NCBI GenBank assembly: GCA_964560135.1
Contig: CAZLKN010000110.1
Location: forward strand, 1 to 5,257
DNA length: 5,257 bases
DNA from: CAZLKN01 sp964560135
Lineage (GTDB): Bacteria > Actinomycetota > JAICYB01
Direction of reading: 5' to 3'
Shown: in pieces, positions 1-5,154 of the stretch
Numbering within the stretch: the stretch's first letter is position 1
Layout: the number at the start of each line of letters is the position of its first letter
Made by a program: the position numbers and the translations under genes
Notes under the pieces: generated by a model
The model's database searches: none
What the model saw: the letters and a program-made list of their open reading frames with translations, nothing else
Told to the model about the DNA's origin: nothing

Positions 1-2
1 CG

Positions 3-182
3 CATACCATGCTGGTCCGGTCGGTCTGGGGCGGGTTGGGAGGCGACCCGAGCGCGCTCCGTGTGTACGTCCGGCGCCTGCGTCGACGGTTGGGCGAGGA
101 CACGGCGGCGCCGAGGCTGATCGTCACGGAGTCCGGGCTGGGGTATCGTTGGGCGCCGGAGCCGAACGGCAGCAGAGACTAG
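3..182 (+). CDS. OmpR/PhoB-family response regulator, C-terminal fragment (KdpE-like)
   Basis: This is the last 59 codons of a gene that enters from the left edge, read in frame 3 and ending at TAG 180-182. The peptide carries the end of a winged-helix DNA-binding domain. A VWGG turn comes first, then the recognition helix (SALRVYVRRLRRRLGED), then the wing strand pair VTESGLGYRW. The LRVYV..LRR.L..D...P....TE.G.GYR spacing matches the OmpR/PhoB effector domain, and the TE-G-GYR wing is closest to KdpE as I remember it; most PhoB-like proteins have R-G-GYR. The receiver domain with its phosphoacceptor aspartate lies outside the window. Such proteins bind DNA after phosphorylation by a partner histidine kinase. 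No kinase or kdp transport gene is visible, so the KdpE assignment stays tentative while the family assignment is firm. The stop overlaps the stop of the convergent gene. Confidence 0.88.
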   Translation, partial: HTMLVRSVWGGLGGDPSALRVYVRRLRRRLGEDTAAPRLIVTESGLGYRWAPEPNGSRD

Positions 183-1087
183 TCCCCGGCCCCCGGGTTG
201 ACCCAGACGGGTCCGATCTCGGAGGACAGGAGCTCGGCCGACCCGTCCGCACGGACGACCCACGAACGGAAGCCGTCACTCACGAACCACGTGTCCTGCT
301 CGGCGGCGGCCCACTGCCAGGAGTCACCGTCGGTGGACTCGACGTCCAGCCCGTGGCCCGCCGACACCACCAGCCCGGACGGGTCCTCCCCGACGCCACC
401 ATCCGGAAGTGCGGTCAGATCTGCGACGGCCCTGAAATCGCCGAGCAGGAAGCGGTCGGCGTCCAGGTCGTAGGCGACGGTGCCGAGTGTCACCCGCACC
501 GGCGGCTCGGCCCCCATGAAGCGGACGGTCGCGAGGCGACCCTGATCATCCGGGGCGAACGAGGCGTAGAAAATGTCCTCCTCCTCCTCCCCCGCCCGGA
601 TAGGCGCTTCGGTCCCCTCACTCAGTGGGATGCCCCACTGCCCTCGGGCCCACCGGCTCACGTAGATCAGGTCCCCGTCGGGCGTCCAAAGAAGCTCGTC
701 GATCGCCGGGACGAACTCCGGAGGCGACGGGTCGTCGACCTCGACGGTCACCTCGGGGGCATCGAGGTCTTCGCCCACGAAGACCCGCAGCGGCGCCTCA
801 CCGCCCGCGATGTTCTCGGCCCAGGCCAGGGTGCCGTCCGGACCGCGGGCCGGGAGCTCCCCCTCGCCGAGCTCGGTCACATGGCCTTCCACGAGGTCAA
901 CCTCCACGATCACCGAGCCCTGCCCGTCGCGCCGCTCGAACACCGCCGAGCGGCCGTCGGGCTCGAAATCCACGGCGTGATACTCGACCGCATCGTCCCC
1001 CTCCTCGGGGATCGCACCCGTCGACCCGTCGGTGCACAACACCCAGAGGTCTCCGCCGGCAACGCCCTCACCGCGTGTGGCGAGGGC
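179..1087 (-). CDS. TolB/PD40-like beta-propeller protein, N-terminus lost in assembly gap
   Basis: The reading frame is open from the gap edge (1087) to TAG at 179-181, giving 302 residues. A GTG at 1040-1042 could be called as a start, but the 15 codons before it read on in frame and complete a blade strand (GGDLWV then LCTDGS), so the true start is almost certainly inside or beyond the N run. Repeated blade-like motifs are seen: VDFEPDGRSAVF, ARGPDGTLAW, LLWTPDGDLIYV, ASFAPDDQGRLATV and VVRADGSAEL. This is the F-x-PDG-x-x-hydrophobic pattern of PD40/TolB-like propellers. The protein is acidic, with a run of four glutamates encoded by a GAG repeat. Propellers of this kind are often periplasmic or extracellular, so a signal peptide in the missing part is plausible but unseen. 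Function and partner are unknown. It may form a unit with the lipoprotein gene across the gap on the same strand. Confidence 0.72.
   Translation of the reverse strand, partial: ALATRGEGVAGGDLWVLCTDGSTGAIPEEGDDAVEYHAVDFEPDGRSAVFERRDGQGSVIVEVDLVEGHVTELGEGELPARGPDGTLAWAENIAGGEAPLRVFVGEDLDAPEVTVEVDDPSPPEFVPAIDELLWTPDGDLIYVSRWARGQWGIPLSEGTEAPIRAGEEEEDIFYASFAPDDQGRLATVRFMGAEPPVRVTLGTVAYDLDADRFLLGDFRAVADLTALPDGGVGEDPSGLVVSAGHGLDVESTDGDSWQWAAAEQDTWFVSDGFRSWVVRADGSAELLSSEIGPVWVNPGAGD
577..593. repeat. Short CCT/GGA trinucleotide run inside the propeller gene
   Basis: Four CCT units followed by a C run lie on the plus strand, read on the minus strand as GAG codons. They encode the Glu run in AGEEEEDIF. 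It is a small in-frame simple repeat where unit gain or loss would change length without breaking the frame. Confidence 0.6.
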
Positions 1088-1187
1088 NNNNNNNNNNNNN
1101 NNNNNNNNNNNNNNNNNNNNNNNNNNNNNNNNNNNNNNNNNNNNNNNNNNNNNNNNNNNNNNNNNNNNNNNNNNNNNNNNNNNNNNN
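1088..1187. other. Assembly gap, 100 N
   Basis: Exactly 100 undetermined bases, the conventional length for a scaffold join of unknown size. The start of the propeller gene is lost here. Reading frames that run through the Ns are artefacts. Six known bases separate the gap from the lipoprotein stop codon, so the true distance between the two minus-strand genes cannot be read, and a further gene could be missing. Confidence 0.98.
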
Positions 1188-1193
1188 ACCGAC

Positions 1194-2123
1194 TCAGAAG
1201 CTCACCTTGTCGAGCTCCTCGCCCTCCAGGTCGTACCAGATCAGTTCCGCGATCGCGTCCAGATCGAATGTGAACGCGAACCCGCGCAGGTCGGATCCCG
1301 GCACGGGGGCCGGGAGATACGACGAGGTGCCGCCGTCGCGGCGTTCGGCGGTCACCCGGAACACCTCCGAACCCGTGACGCCCGTGAGCATCGGCTCATC
1401 GAGGTTGACGAGGTGGATCGTCCGCAGGCCCTGGGGGCCCGGCGTCTCGGAGCAGACCCACTCGCCGCCCGGCGGGATCCGCAGGCAGGACTCGTCACCC
1501 GAATCCCGTGCCTCGACGGTGAACCCGCCGGCGCCCTCGTAACGGGCCACCACGTCGCCGGCTTCGGCGAAGTCGACGTCGATCGATCGGGCCATCCGGT
1601 CCAGTACGACCCTGTTCTCCTCATGGTCGAACCCCGACAACCCGACGGCGTCCACGAAGAGGGTCCCGGGACCGTCGTCGACGCCGACCGACACGTCGAT
1701 CATGTAGACCCTGATCGGCGTCCCCGCCCCGTAGAGGTGATCGTCGCCGGCCTCGTAGTCGAGCCGGACGGCCTGGAAACCGTCGATCACCGTGACCGCC
1801 CGATCCGCCGACCGCCCGGGGTCGGGAGCCGCGGCCTCGTGGAACGGCACGGGATCGACGTACGCCGTGATCGCGGCCACGCGGCGGTCCGTACCCTCGG
1901 CGACCTCGAACGGCTCGGGATGGAACTGCGAGCAGCGGAAGTCGTCCTCGCCGGTGTGCCAGGAGGCTGGATAGGAGATCTCGAAACCATCGTCGTGCGT
2001 GCACGTCGTCACGTCGTCCACCGGCGGCGTTGGGGTCGGCCCGTCCCCTCGACCGGGCACCTCCGGATCGGTGCAGGCCGCAAGCGCGATCGCGAGCACG
2101 CCAAATACCCTCACCATCCTCAT
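1194..2123 (-). CDS. Secreted lipoprotein, 309 aa, PsbP/DUF1795-like N-terminal domain suspected
   Basis: The start is ATG 2121-2123, giving a classic lipoprotein signal. It has Arg2 and Arg5, a hydrophobic core VFGVLAIALAA, and lipobox L14-A15-A16 before the acylated Cys17. A Pro/Thr/Gly linker (about 20-35) follows. Residues 41-185 begin with CTHDDGFEISYPASWHT and end with LDRMARSIDVDF, an arrangement reminiscent of PsbP or DUF1795-like domains (a YP-x-W strand early, a closing helix and strand). That match is by recollection of pattern only. Residues 190-309 look like a second beta-rich domain. Four further cysteines (41, 64, 213, 224) fall in two pairs, one per half, and could form disulfides. 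The mature protein should be anchored to the outer face of the cytoplasmic membrane. There is no convincing Shine-Dalgarno before this ATG. In-frame alternatives are ATG at 2115-2117 and ATG at 2151-2153; the latter would add a ten-residue non-hydrophobic prefix. Substrate and role are unknown. Confidence 0.85.
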   Translation of the reverse strand: MRMVRVFGVLAIALAACTDPEVPGRGDGPTPTPPVDDVTTCTHDDGFEISYPASWHTGEDDFRCSQFHPEPFEVAEGTDRRVAAITAYVDPVPFHEAAAPDPGRSADRAVTVIDGFQAVRLDYEAGDDHLYGAGTPIRVYMIDVSVGVDDGPGTLFVDAVGLSGFDHEENRVVLDRMARSIDVDFAEAGDVVARYEGAGGFTVEARDSGDESCLRIPPGGEWVCSETPGPQGLRTIHLVNLDEPMLTGVTGSEVFRVTAERRDGGTSSYLPAPVPGSDLRGFAFTFDLDAIAELIWYDLEGEELDKVSF

Positions 2124-2173
2124 GGGAGTTGGGCTACCCGGTGCTACCGACATCGACACATGAGTATCCGTGG

Positions 2174-2200
2174 CCACGGTGCGGTGCCGAGCCACCGTGG
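2174..2200. repeat. 8-bp inverted repeat overlapping the 12-bp hairpin
   Basis: CCACGGTG at 2174-2181 is perfectly complemented by CACCGTGG at 2193-2200 around an 11-base spacer. Its right arm shares bases 2196-2200 with the left arm of the larger inverted repeat, so the two RNA hairpins could not form together. It lies 51-77 bases upstream of the lipoprotein start. Confidence 0.5.
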
Positions 2201-2228
2201 GGGGACGCCGTCCCGACGTCCCCCCACG
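2196..2228 (-). terminator. Perfect 12-bp GC-rich hairpin downstream of the 206-aa gene; terminator candidate
   Basis: CGTGGGGGGACG (2196-2207) and CGTCCCCCCACG (2217-2228) form a perfect 12-bp stem with a 9-base loop. It begins 58 bases past the stop of the minus-strand gene at 2287 and 72 bases before the lipoprotein start. There is no T tract on either strand. High-GC bacteria often use such L-shaped hairpins, but it could equally be a protein-binding dyad or a leader structure of the lipoprotein transcript. Confidence 0.5.
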
Positions 2229-2276
2229 ACTGACTCCCCCCAACGGCGGTACGGACCGGGAAGGTCCCCACGACTG
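2222..2276. repeat. 11-bp direct repeat CCCCACGACTG, two copies
   Basis: Identical copies sit at 2222-2232 and 2266-2276, 44 bases start to start (about four helical turns). Both are preceded by GTCC-like bases, the first with two extra C. The left copy overlaps the right arm of the 12-bp inverted repeat. A short GGACC/GGTCC inverted repeat (2253-2267) lies between them. The pair sits 99-153 bases upstream of the lipoprotein ATG, so regulator binding is possible but unproven. Confidence 0.45.
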
Positions 2277-2286
2277 CCCGCAGTTC

Positions 2287-2907
2287 CTAGGAGGTCTCGT
2301 TCGTGTGATGCGCCGAGAGGTCTTCGACTTCGAGCTCGGACGCGTACGGGTGCCCGGAGCTCCCGGGGAACACCGCGAACCAGCGCTCGGGGGCGAGGTG
2401 GACGACGCCCATATCCTGCTCGGCTCCGGGATCGCGCTCGATGCCGTCGGCCTCGGGCCGGTAGAGCATCTCGATGTCGGTGTCCTCGAACGCGAGCTCG
2501 TAGAGTCCACCGAAGCTCACATCCTCGACCGGGATCCCCCGCTCACGTCGCTCGGAGGCCAGCAGCTCCTCCGCCGACTTGATGACGAGATCGGCGGCGA
2601 GCTCCTCGGCGACGCTCGCGAACGCCAGCCCCCCGGCGCGCCGCGGATCCGCCATCTTGTCCGTCGCGGTCACGAGGCAGACGGCGAACTGCTTCGCGAA
2701 CAGCGGTGTGTACACGTGTCGGTAGCGCGTTGGGAGACGGTTGAAGAACCGGAGCCCGGCCCAGTCGATCTCCTCGTCGGCGGCGGCGGCGCGCTCCAAC
2801 GCCGCGATCTCGTCGAGAGCGTGGTCGACCGACCAGACGATCGCGTCCCGGAGCGCCCGGATATGGTCGGGCGGCAGGACGTTCTCATAGCCGGGCAGCA
2901 GGCCCAT
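2287..2907 (-). CDS. Unrecognised 206-aa protein, probably cytosolic
   Basis: I do not recognise this family. ATG 2905-2907 is chosen because a strong purine-rich ribosome site (GGGGAGGGG) ends directly before it. The frame is open up to an earlier ATG at 2986-2988, but those 27 codons are AT-richer and look non-coding. No signal peptide or membrane segment is visible. The order is a short Pro-rich start (LLPGYENVLPPDHIR), a helix about 14-45 that is rich in Ala and acidic residues, and a Tyr/Phe/Arg-rich segment 54-75 (RFFNRLPTRYRHVYTPLF). A second amphipathic helix spans about 95-122, and a beta-rich acidic C-terminal part about 128-195 includes ERWFAVFPG. There is one cysteine (77) and no recognisable metal-binding or nucleotide-binding motif. 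It lies 90 bases downstream of the acyl-CoA dehydrogenase on the same strand, so cotranscription is possible, though the AT-rich spacer could hold its own promoter. Coding by codon bias seems sound; function is unknown. Confidence 0.75.
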   Translation of the reverse strand: MGLLPGYENVLPPDHIRALRDAIVWSVDHALDEIAALERAAAADEEIDWAGLRFFNRLPTRYRHVYTPLFAKQFAVCLVTATDKMADPRRAGGLAFASVAEELAADLVIKSAEELLASERRERGIPVEDVSFGGLYELAFEDTDIEMLYRPEADGIERDPGAEQDMGVVHLAPERWFAVFPGSSGHPYASELEVEDLSAHHTNETS

Positions 2908-2920
2908 CCCCTCCCCTTCC
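2908..2920 (-). promoter_or_regulatory. Purine-rich ribosome binding site deciding the 2907 start
   Basis: The minus strand reads GGAAGGGGAGGGG immediately before ATG 2905-2907. The AAGGGG and GGAGG cores lie about 2-6 bases from the ATG. No comparable site precedes the upstream in-frame ATG at 2988. Confidence 0.6.
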
Positions 2921-2974
2921 CTCAGGAGGCATACATCATGACATGTCTCAATGCCTCGACGCATCTCGCGATTT

Positions 2975-2988
2975 GTGAAGGTATTCAC
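2975..2988. promoter_or_regulatory. GTGAA-N4-TTCAC dyad in the AT-richer spacer; candidate operator
   Basis: GTGAA (2975-2979) and TTCAC (2984-2988) form a perfect 5-bp inverted repeat with a 4-base spacer. It sits in the 90-base spacer between the dehydrogenase stop and the 206-aa gene. This spacer is clearly richer in A and T than its surroundings, as expected for a promoter region. I could not identify a convincing -35/-10 pair. With such short arms this could be chance. Confidence 0.3.
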
Positions 2989-2997
2989 GCAACCGCG

Positions 2998-4191
2998 TCA
3001 GCTTGCAAGCAGCGCCCGGGCGATGACCAGACGCTGGATCTCGTTGGTACCCTCGAAGATGGAGTAGATCTTGGCGTCCCGGTACCACTTCTCAGCCGGG
3101 AAGTCCTTGACGTAGCCGTAGCCGCCGAGGACCTGCACCGCCTTCTCGGTCACGCTGACCGCGACCTCGGCCGCCCGGAGCTTGGACATCGATCCCTCGG
3201 CTTTGGGGAAGGGCTGTCCGTTGGCCGCCATCCACGCCGCCCGGTGGACGAGGAGCCGCGCGACGTCCACGTCGAGCGCCATGTCGGCCAGCGTGAACTG
3301 GATCGCCTGGTGTTCGGCGATCGGCTTGCCGAACGTGACACGCTCCTTCGCGTACTCGGTGGCGAGCTCGAGTGCGGCGCGGGCGATGCCGACGGCCTGG
3401 ATCCCGACCATCGGGCGGGTGCGCTCGAAGGCCGCGAGGGCGGTGGACGACCGTCCCGTGGTTTCACCCGAGCGCGCCCGCTCGAGCTTGGCCTCGAGCT
3501 TGTCGATGCCACCGACGACGCGGTCGAGGGGGATACGGCAGTCGTCCAGGATCACCTCGCTGGTGTCGGACGCCCGGATGCCGAGCTTGCGTTCCTTCTT
3601 CCCCGGACGGATACCGGGGTCCGAGCGGTCCACGAGGAAGGAGGCCTGTCCGCGGTGGCCCAACCCCGGGTCGACGGTGGCGACGATGACGTGGACCTCG
3701 GCCACGCCGCCGTTGGTGATGAAGACCTTCTGGCCGTTGAGAACCCACTCGTCACCATCGCGGACGGCGCGCGTGCGCAACGAGCTCACGTCCGAGCCCG
3801 CCTGCGGCTCGGTGACGCCGAAGGCGGCCACCGCGGGCTTGTCGGGCGTGCCGAACATCCTGGGGGCCCACGCGAAGAGCTGGTCGCCGTCCCCGCCGGC
3901 GGCCAGGGCAGCCAACGGGAGCCCGGTACCCACCAGCGCGAGTCCGATGCCCGCACACCCCCAGAACAACTCCTCCATGACGACCGGGAGCGTGAGCCCG
4001 GTGGGATCCTGCTGCGATTGGAGATAGAGGTCGACACCGTAGATGCCGGTCCGGGCGGCCTTCTCGACGACGGGCCACGGGAACTCCTCGCTCTCGTCGT
4101 ACTGCTCGGCCACGGGACGGATCTCGCGCTCCGCGAATTCGTGCGCCCACTTCTGTAGCTCCCGGTGCTCCTCGGTCAAAGCGAAGTCCAT
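2998..4191 (-). CDS. Acyl-CoA dehydrogenase, MCAD-like (FAD-dependent), 397 aa
   Basis: This enzyme oxidises an acyl-CoA to the trans-2-enoyl-CoA using FAD and passes electrons to electron-transfer flavoprotein, the first step of beta-oxidation or of a related acyl-CoA pathway, in the cytosol. The N-terminal helical domain starts MDFALTEEHREL. ACAD signature 1 is GVTEPQAGSD (125-134) in the beta domain, with WVLNGQKVFITN at 149-160. Signature 2 is QVLGGYG (353-359) continuing to KWYRD (368-372). The catalytic base is Glu380 in IFEGTNEIQRL. The segment ERTRPMVGIQAVGIA (256-270) and RVTFGKPIAEHQAIQF resemble medium-chain enzymes. Relative to mammalian MCAD there are about 16 extra residues at roughly 230-250 (KLEAKLERARSGETTGRSS); similar stretches occur, as I recall, in actinobacterial FadE proteins. 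The ATG at 4189-4191 is preferred over ATG 4195-4197 because GGAGG lies six bases upstream of it. Chain-length preference cannot be read from the sequence. Confidence 0.96.
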   Translation of the reverse strand: MDFALTEEHRELQKWAHEFAEREIRPVAEQYDESEEFPWPVVEKAARTGIYGVDLYLQSQQDPTGLTLPVVMEELFWGCAGIGLALVGTGLPLAALAAGGDGDQLFAWAPRMFGTPDKPAVAAFGVTEPQAGSDVSSLRTRAVRDGDEWVLNGQKVFITNGGVAEVHVIVATVDPGLGHRGQASFLVDRSDPGIRPGKKERKLGIRASDTSEVILDDCRIPLDRVVGGIDKLEAKLERARSGETTGRSSTALAAFERTRPMVGIQAVGIARAALELATEYAKERVTFGKPIAEHQAIQFTLADMALDVDVARLLVHRAAWMAANGQPFPKAEGSMSKLRAAEVAVSVTEKAVQVLGGYGYVKDFPAEKWYRDAKIYSIFEGTNEIQRLVIARALLAS

Positions 4192-4197
4192 CGACAT

Positions 4198-4202
4198 CCT
4201 CC
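4198..4202 (-). promoter_or_regulatory. Shine-Dalgarno GGAGG deciding the dehydrogenase start
   Basis: GGAGG on the minus strand ends six bases before ATG 4189-4191 but abuts ATG 4195-4197 with no spacer. The downstream ATG is therefore the likely start, and translation begins MDFALTEE, which also matches the usual family N-terminus. Confidence 0.75.
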
Positions 4203-4319
4203 ATCCGACATCGGGCCCCCGATTCATCGAGAGCGGTGAGCCCGTCAGTTCGCACTCCAAGGCCGGCATCCGCCGGTGCCCCGTGGACGATACGCACCGG
4301 TAGGTCGACTGCACAACCT

Positions 4320-4335
4320 CGTATGTGTGTATACG
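4320..4335. promoter_or_regulatory. CGTAT-N6-ATACG dyad upstream of the dehydrogenase; candidate operator or promoter
   Basis: CGTAT (4320-4324) and ATACG (4331-4335) form a perfect 5-bp inverted repeat around GTGTGT. It lies 129-144 bases upstream of the dehydrogenase ATG in the most AT-rich part of the 246-base intergenic stretch. The minus strand contains TATACA here (4328-4333), which could serve as a -10 element, but no matching -35 is evident. A TetR-type or GntR-type lipid-responsive repressor site is conceivable; this is inference. Confidence 0.35.
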
Positions 4336-4376
4336 CCATCGACAGCCGATCTCCTGCCTGGGGGCCCGGAATGGCA

Positions 4377-4412
4377 GAGTCCCGGGTCGGCTCGCGCGCT
4401 GACCCGGGACTC
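4377..4412 (-). terminator. Perfect 12-bp hairpin downstream of the two-repeat secreted protein gene
   Basis: GAGTCCCGGGTC (4377-4388) and GACCCGGGACTC (4401-4412) form a perfect 12-bp GC-rich stem with a 12-base loop. It starts 25 bases beyond the stop of the minus-strand gene ending at 4438, which is where an intrinsic terminator is expected. There is no clear T tract after it. A smaller CCTTC-TAT-GAAGG hairpin (4417-4429) stands between it and the stop codon. It probably insulates the dehydrogenase gene from upstream transcription. Confidence 0.65.
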
Positions 4413-4437
4413 GGCTCCTTCTATGAAGGCGATGAGC

Positions 4438-5142
4438 CTAGGGAAGGTTCTGGATCGCCTCCAGCGTGGCGTTGGAGCAGTAGGTGACCCCCTGGCCCGT
4501 GTCGGCCTCGACGGTCACGGGGTAGCGCTCGTCGTCGGGCTCCACCGCACGCTCCGGATCGCCGTCGACGACGACGGCCTCGAGCGCATCGGCAGGGTCC
4601 ACCCAGCCGTAGATCTCCGCGTGGCCACCGGTGTTCTTGTCGTACACGCCGGTGGTCCCATTGGGGGCAAGCAACCCCACGGTCACACCCGGAACCGGCG
4701 TAGCGAACTTGGCGTCGGCCTCGCCTCCATCGCAGTCACCGGAAGGGTTGTTCGGCACGGGAAGGGCGTCCTGAGCGTCGTCCAGTGTCCCATCAGAGCA
4801 GTAGGTCACACCCTGCCCCGTACCGGCTTCCACCGTGGCCGGAGAGCCGTCATCCGGAGTCACCGCGTTGCCGGGGTCGCCCTCCTCTATGGCCGTGAGC
4901 AGTTGCAGGATGTTGGTCCAGCCGCGGTACTGGACCCAGGCGTCGGTGTTCTCCTCATGGACGCCTTCCCATTCACCGCCGCCAAGCACCGTGGTCCGGA
5001 CGGACTCGATCCTGACGATGTTCCCGTTCTCCGTGAAGTCACCGTTGCACTCGTCACCGGCCTGCGCCCCGGGGGCCGAGATGAGCATCCCCCCGATGGC
5101 GAGACCAGCGGCCATAAGGGTGGCGAAGAATCTATTCATCAT
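4438..5142 (-). CDS. Secreted protein of two homologous repeats, 234 aa, function unknown
   Basis: The start ATG 5140-5142 has AGGAGG six bases upstream. It gives a Sec signal peptide: Arg4, a hydrophobic core LMAAGLAIGGMLI, and a probable signal peptidase I site after A26-Q27-A28. The mature protein (about 206 aa, acidic) consists of two related halves: Cys32-Pro128 and Cys137-Pro234. Each ends with a matching block, GDPGNAVTPDD...TVEAGTGQGVTYCS and GDPERAVEPDD...TVEADTGQGVTYCS, followed by a short helix ending in LP. Each half starts with a Cys-x-Gly motif (CNGD, CDGG) and has its second Cys in TYCS (115, 222), spaced 83 and 85 residues apart, so one disulfide per domain is likely. No lipobox, sorting signal or later membrane segment is present, so release outside the cell is expected. 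I do not recognise the family. Third-position bias and a good start make it a confident gene. The frame stays open upstream but lacks signal-peptide character there. Confidence 0.87.
   Translation of the reverse strand: MMNRFFATLMAAGLAIGGMLISAPGAQAGDECNGDFTENGNIVRIESVRTTVLGGGEWEGVHEENTDAWVQYRGWTNILQLLTAIEEGDPGNAVTPDDGSPATVEAGTGQGVTYCSDGTLDDAQDALPVPNNPSGDCDGGEADAKFATPVPGVTVGLLAPNGTTGVYDKNTGGHAEIYGWVDPADALEAVVVDGDPERAVEPDDERYPVTVEADTGQGVTYCSNATLEAIQNLP
4441..4734 (-). repeat. Second half-repeat (residues 137-234) of the secreted protein
   Basis: It encodes Cys137 to Pro234 and is homologous to 4759-5049. The C-terminal blocks align without large gaps, and both contain the string TGQGVTYCS. At DNA level the aligned TYCS region keeps GAGCAGTAGGT exactly (4475-4485 and 4796-4806) but differs at many other positions. 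The duplication is therefore old rather than a recent tandem copy. Confidence 0.75.
4759..5049 (-). repeat. First half-repeat (residues 32-128) of the secreted protein
   Basis: It encodes Cys32 to Pro128. Its N-terminal portion (VRTTVLGGGEWEGVHEEN) aligns loosely with VTVGLLAPNGTTGVYDKN of the second half, and its WVQYRGWTNILQLLTAIEEGDP with AEIYGWVDPADALEAVVVDGDP. The whole domain, not only the C-terminal block, is therefore duplicated. Confidence 0.72.
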
Positions 5143-5148
5143 CCTTCT

Positions 5149-5154
5149 CCTCCT
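5149..5154 (-). promoter_or_regulatory. Shine-Dalgarno AGGAGG deciding the secreted protein start
   Basis: AGGAGG on the minus strand lies six bases before ATG 5140-5142. It selects the MMNRFF start directly ahead of the signal peptide rather than the in-frame GTG at 5178. Confidence 0.7.

Noticed and set aside
1040..1042. GTG as the start of the propeller gene
   Set aside because: The frame continues upstream to the gap with a blade-like segment (GGDLWV), and starting here would cut through a beta strand. The gene is better called as truncated.
149..2582. Long plus-strand reading frames crossing the N run and the lipoprotein region
   Set aside because: They span the assembly gap or mirror the minus-strand genes. 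Their translations are Arg/Pro/Gly-rich without domains, as expected of antisense frames in GC-rich DNA.
2908..2988. 27-residue N-terminal extension of the 206-aa protein
   Set aside because: The segment is AT-rich, has codon use unlike the rest of the gene, and contains the ribosome site and a dyad, so it reads as a leader rather than coding sequence.
3001..3010. Perfect palindrome GCTTGCAAGC at the end of the dehydrogenase gene
   Set aside because: It lies within the last coding codons, has no loop for a hairpin and no T tract; a 10-bp palindrome can occur by chance.
2170..4158. 662-residue plus-strand open frame opposite the dehydrogenase and the 206-aa gene
   Set aside because: The minus strand here encodes a canonical acyl-CoA dehydrogenase. 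The plus frame is open only because of GC-rich codon bias and shows no protein motif.
4192..4314. N-terminal extension of the dehydrogenase to an ATG at 4314
   Set aside because: The extension has no family similarity, and a well-placed GGAGG selects ATG 4189-4191, which gives the usual family N-terminus.
4621..4670. GC-rich minus-strand stretch checked as part of a search for tRNA, CRISPR or mobile-element features across the window
   Set aside because: No cloverleaf, regularly spaced repeats, terminal inverted repeats or transposase motifs were found here or elsewhere in the window.
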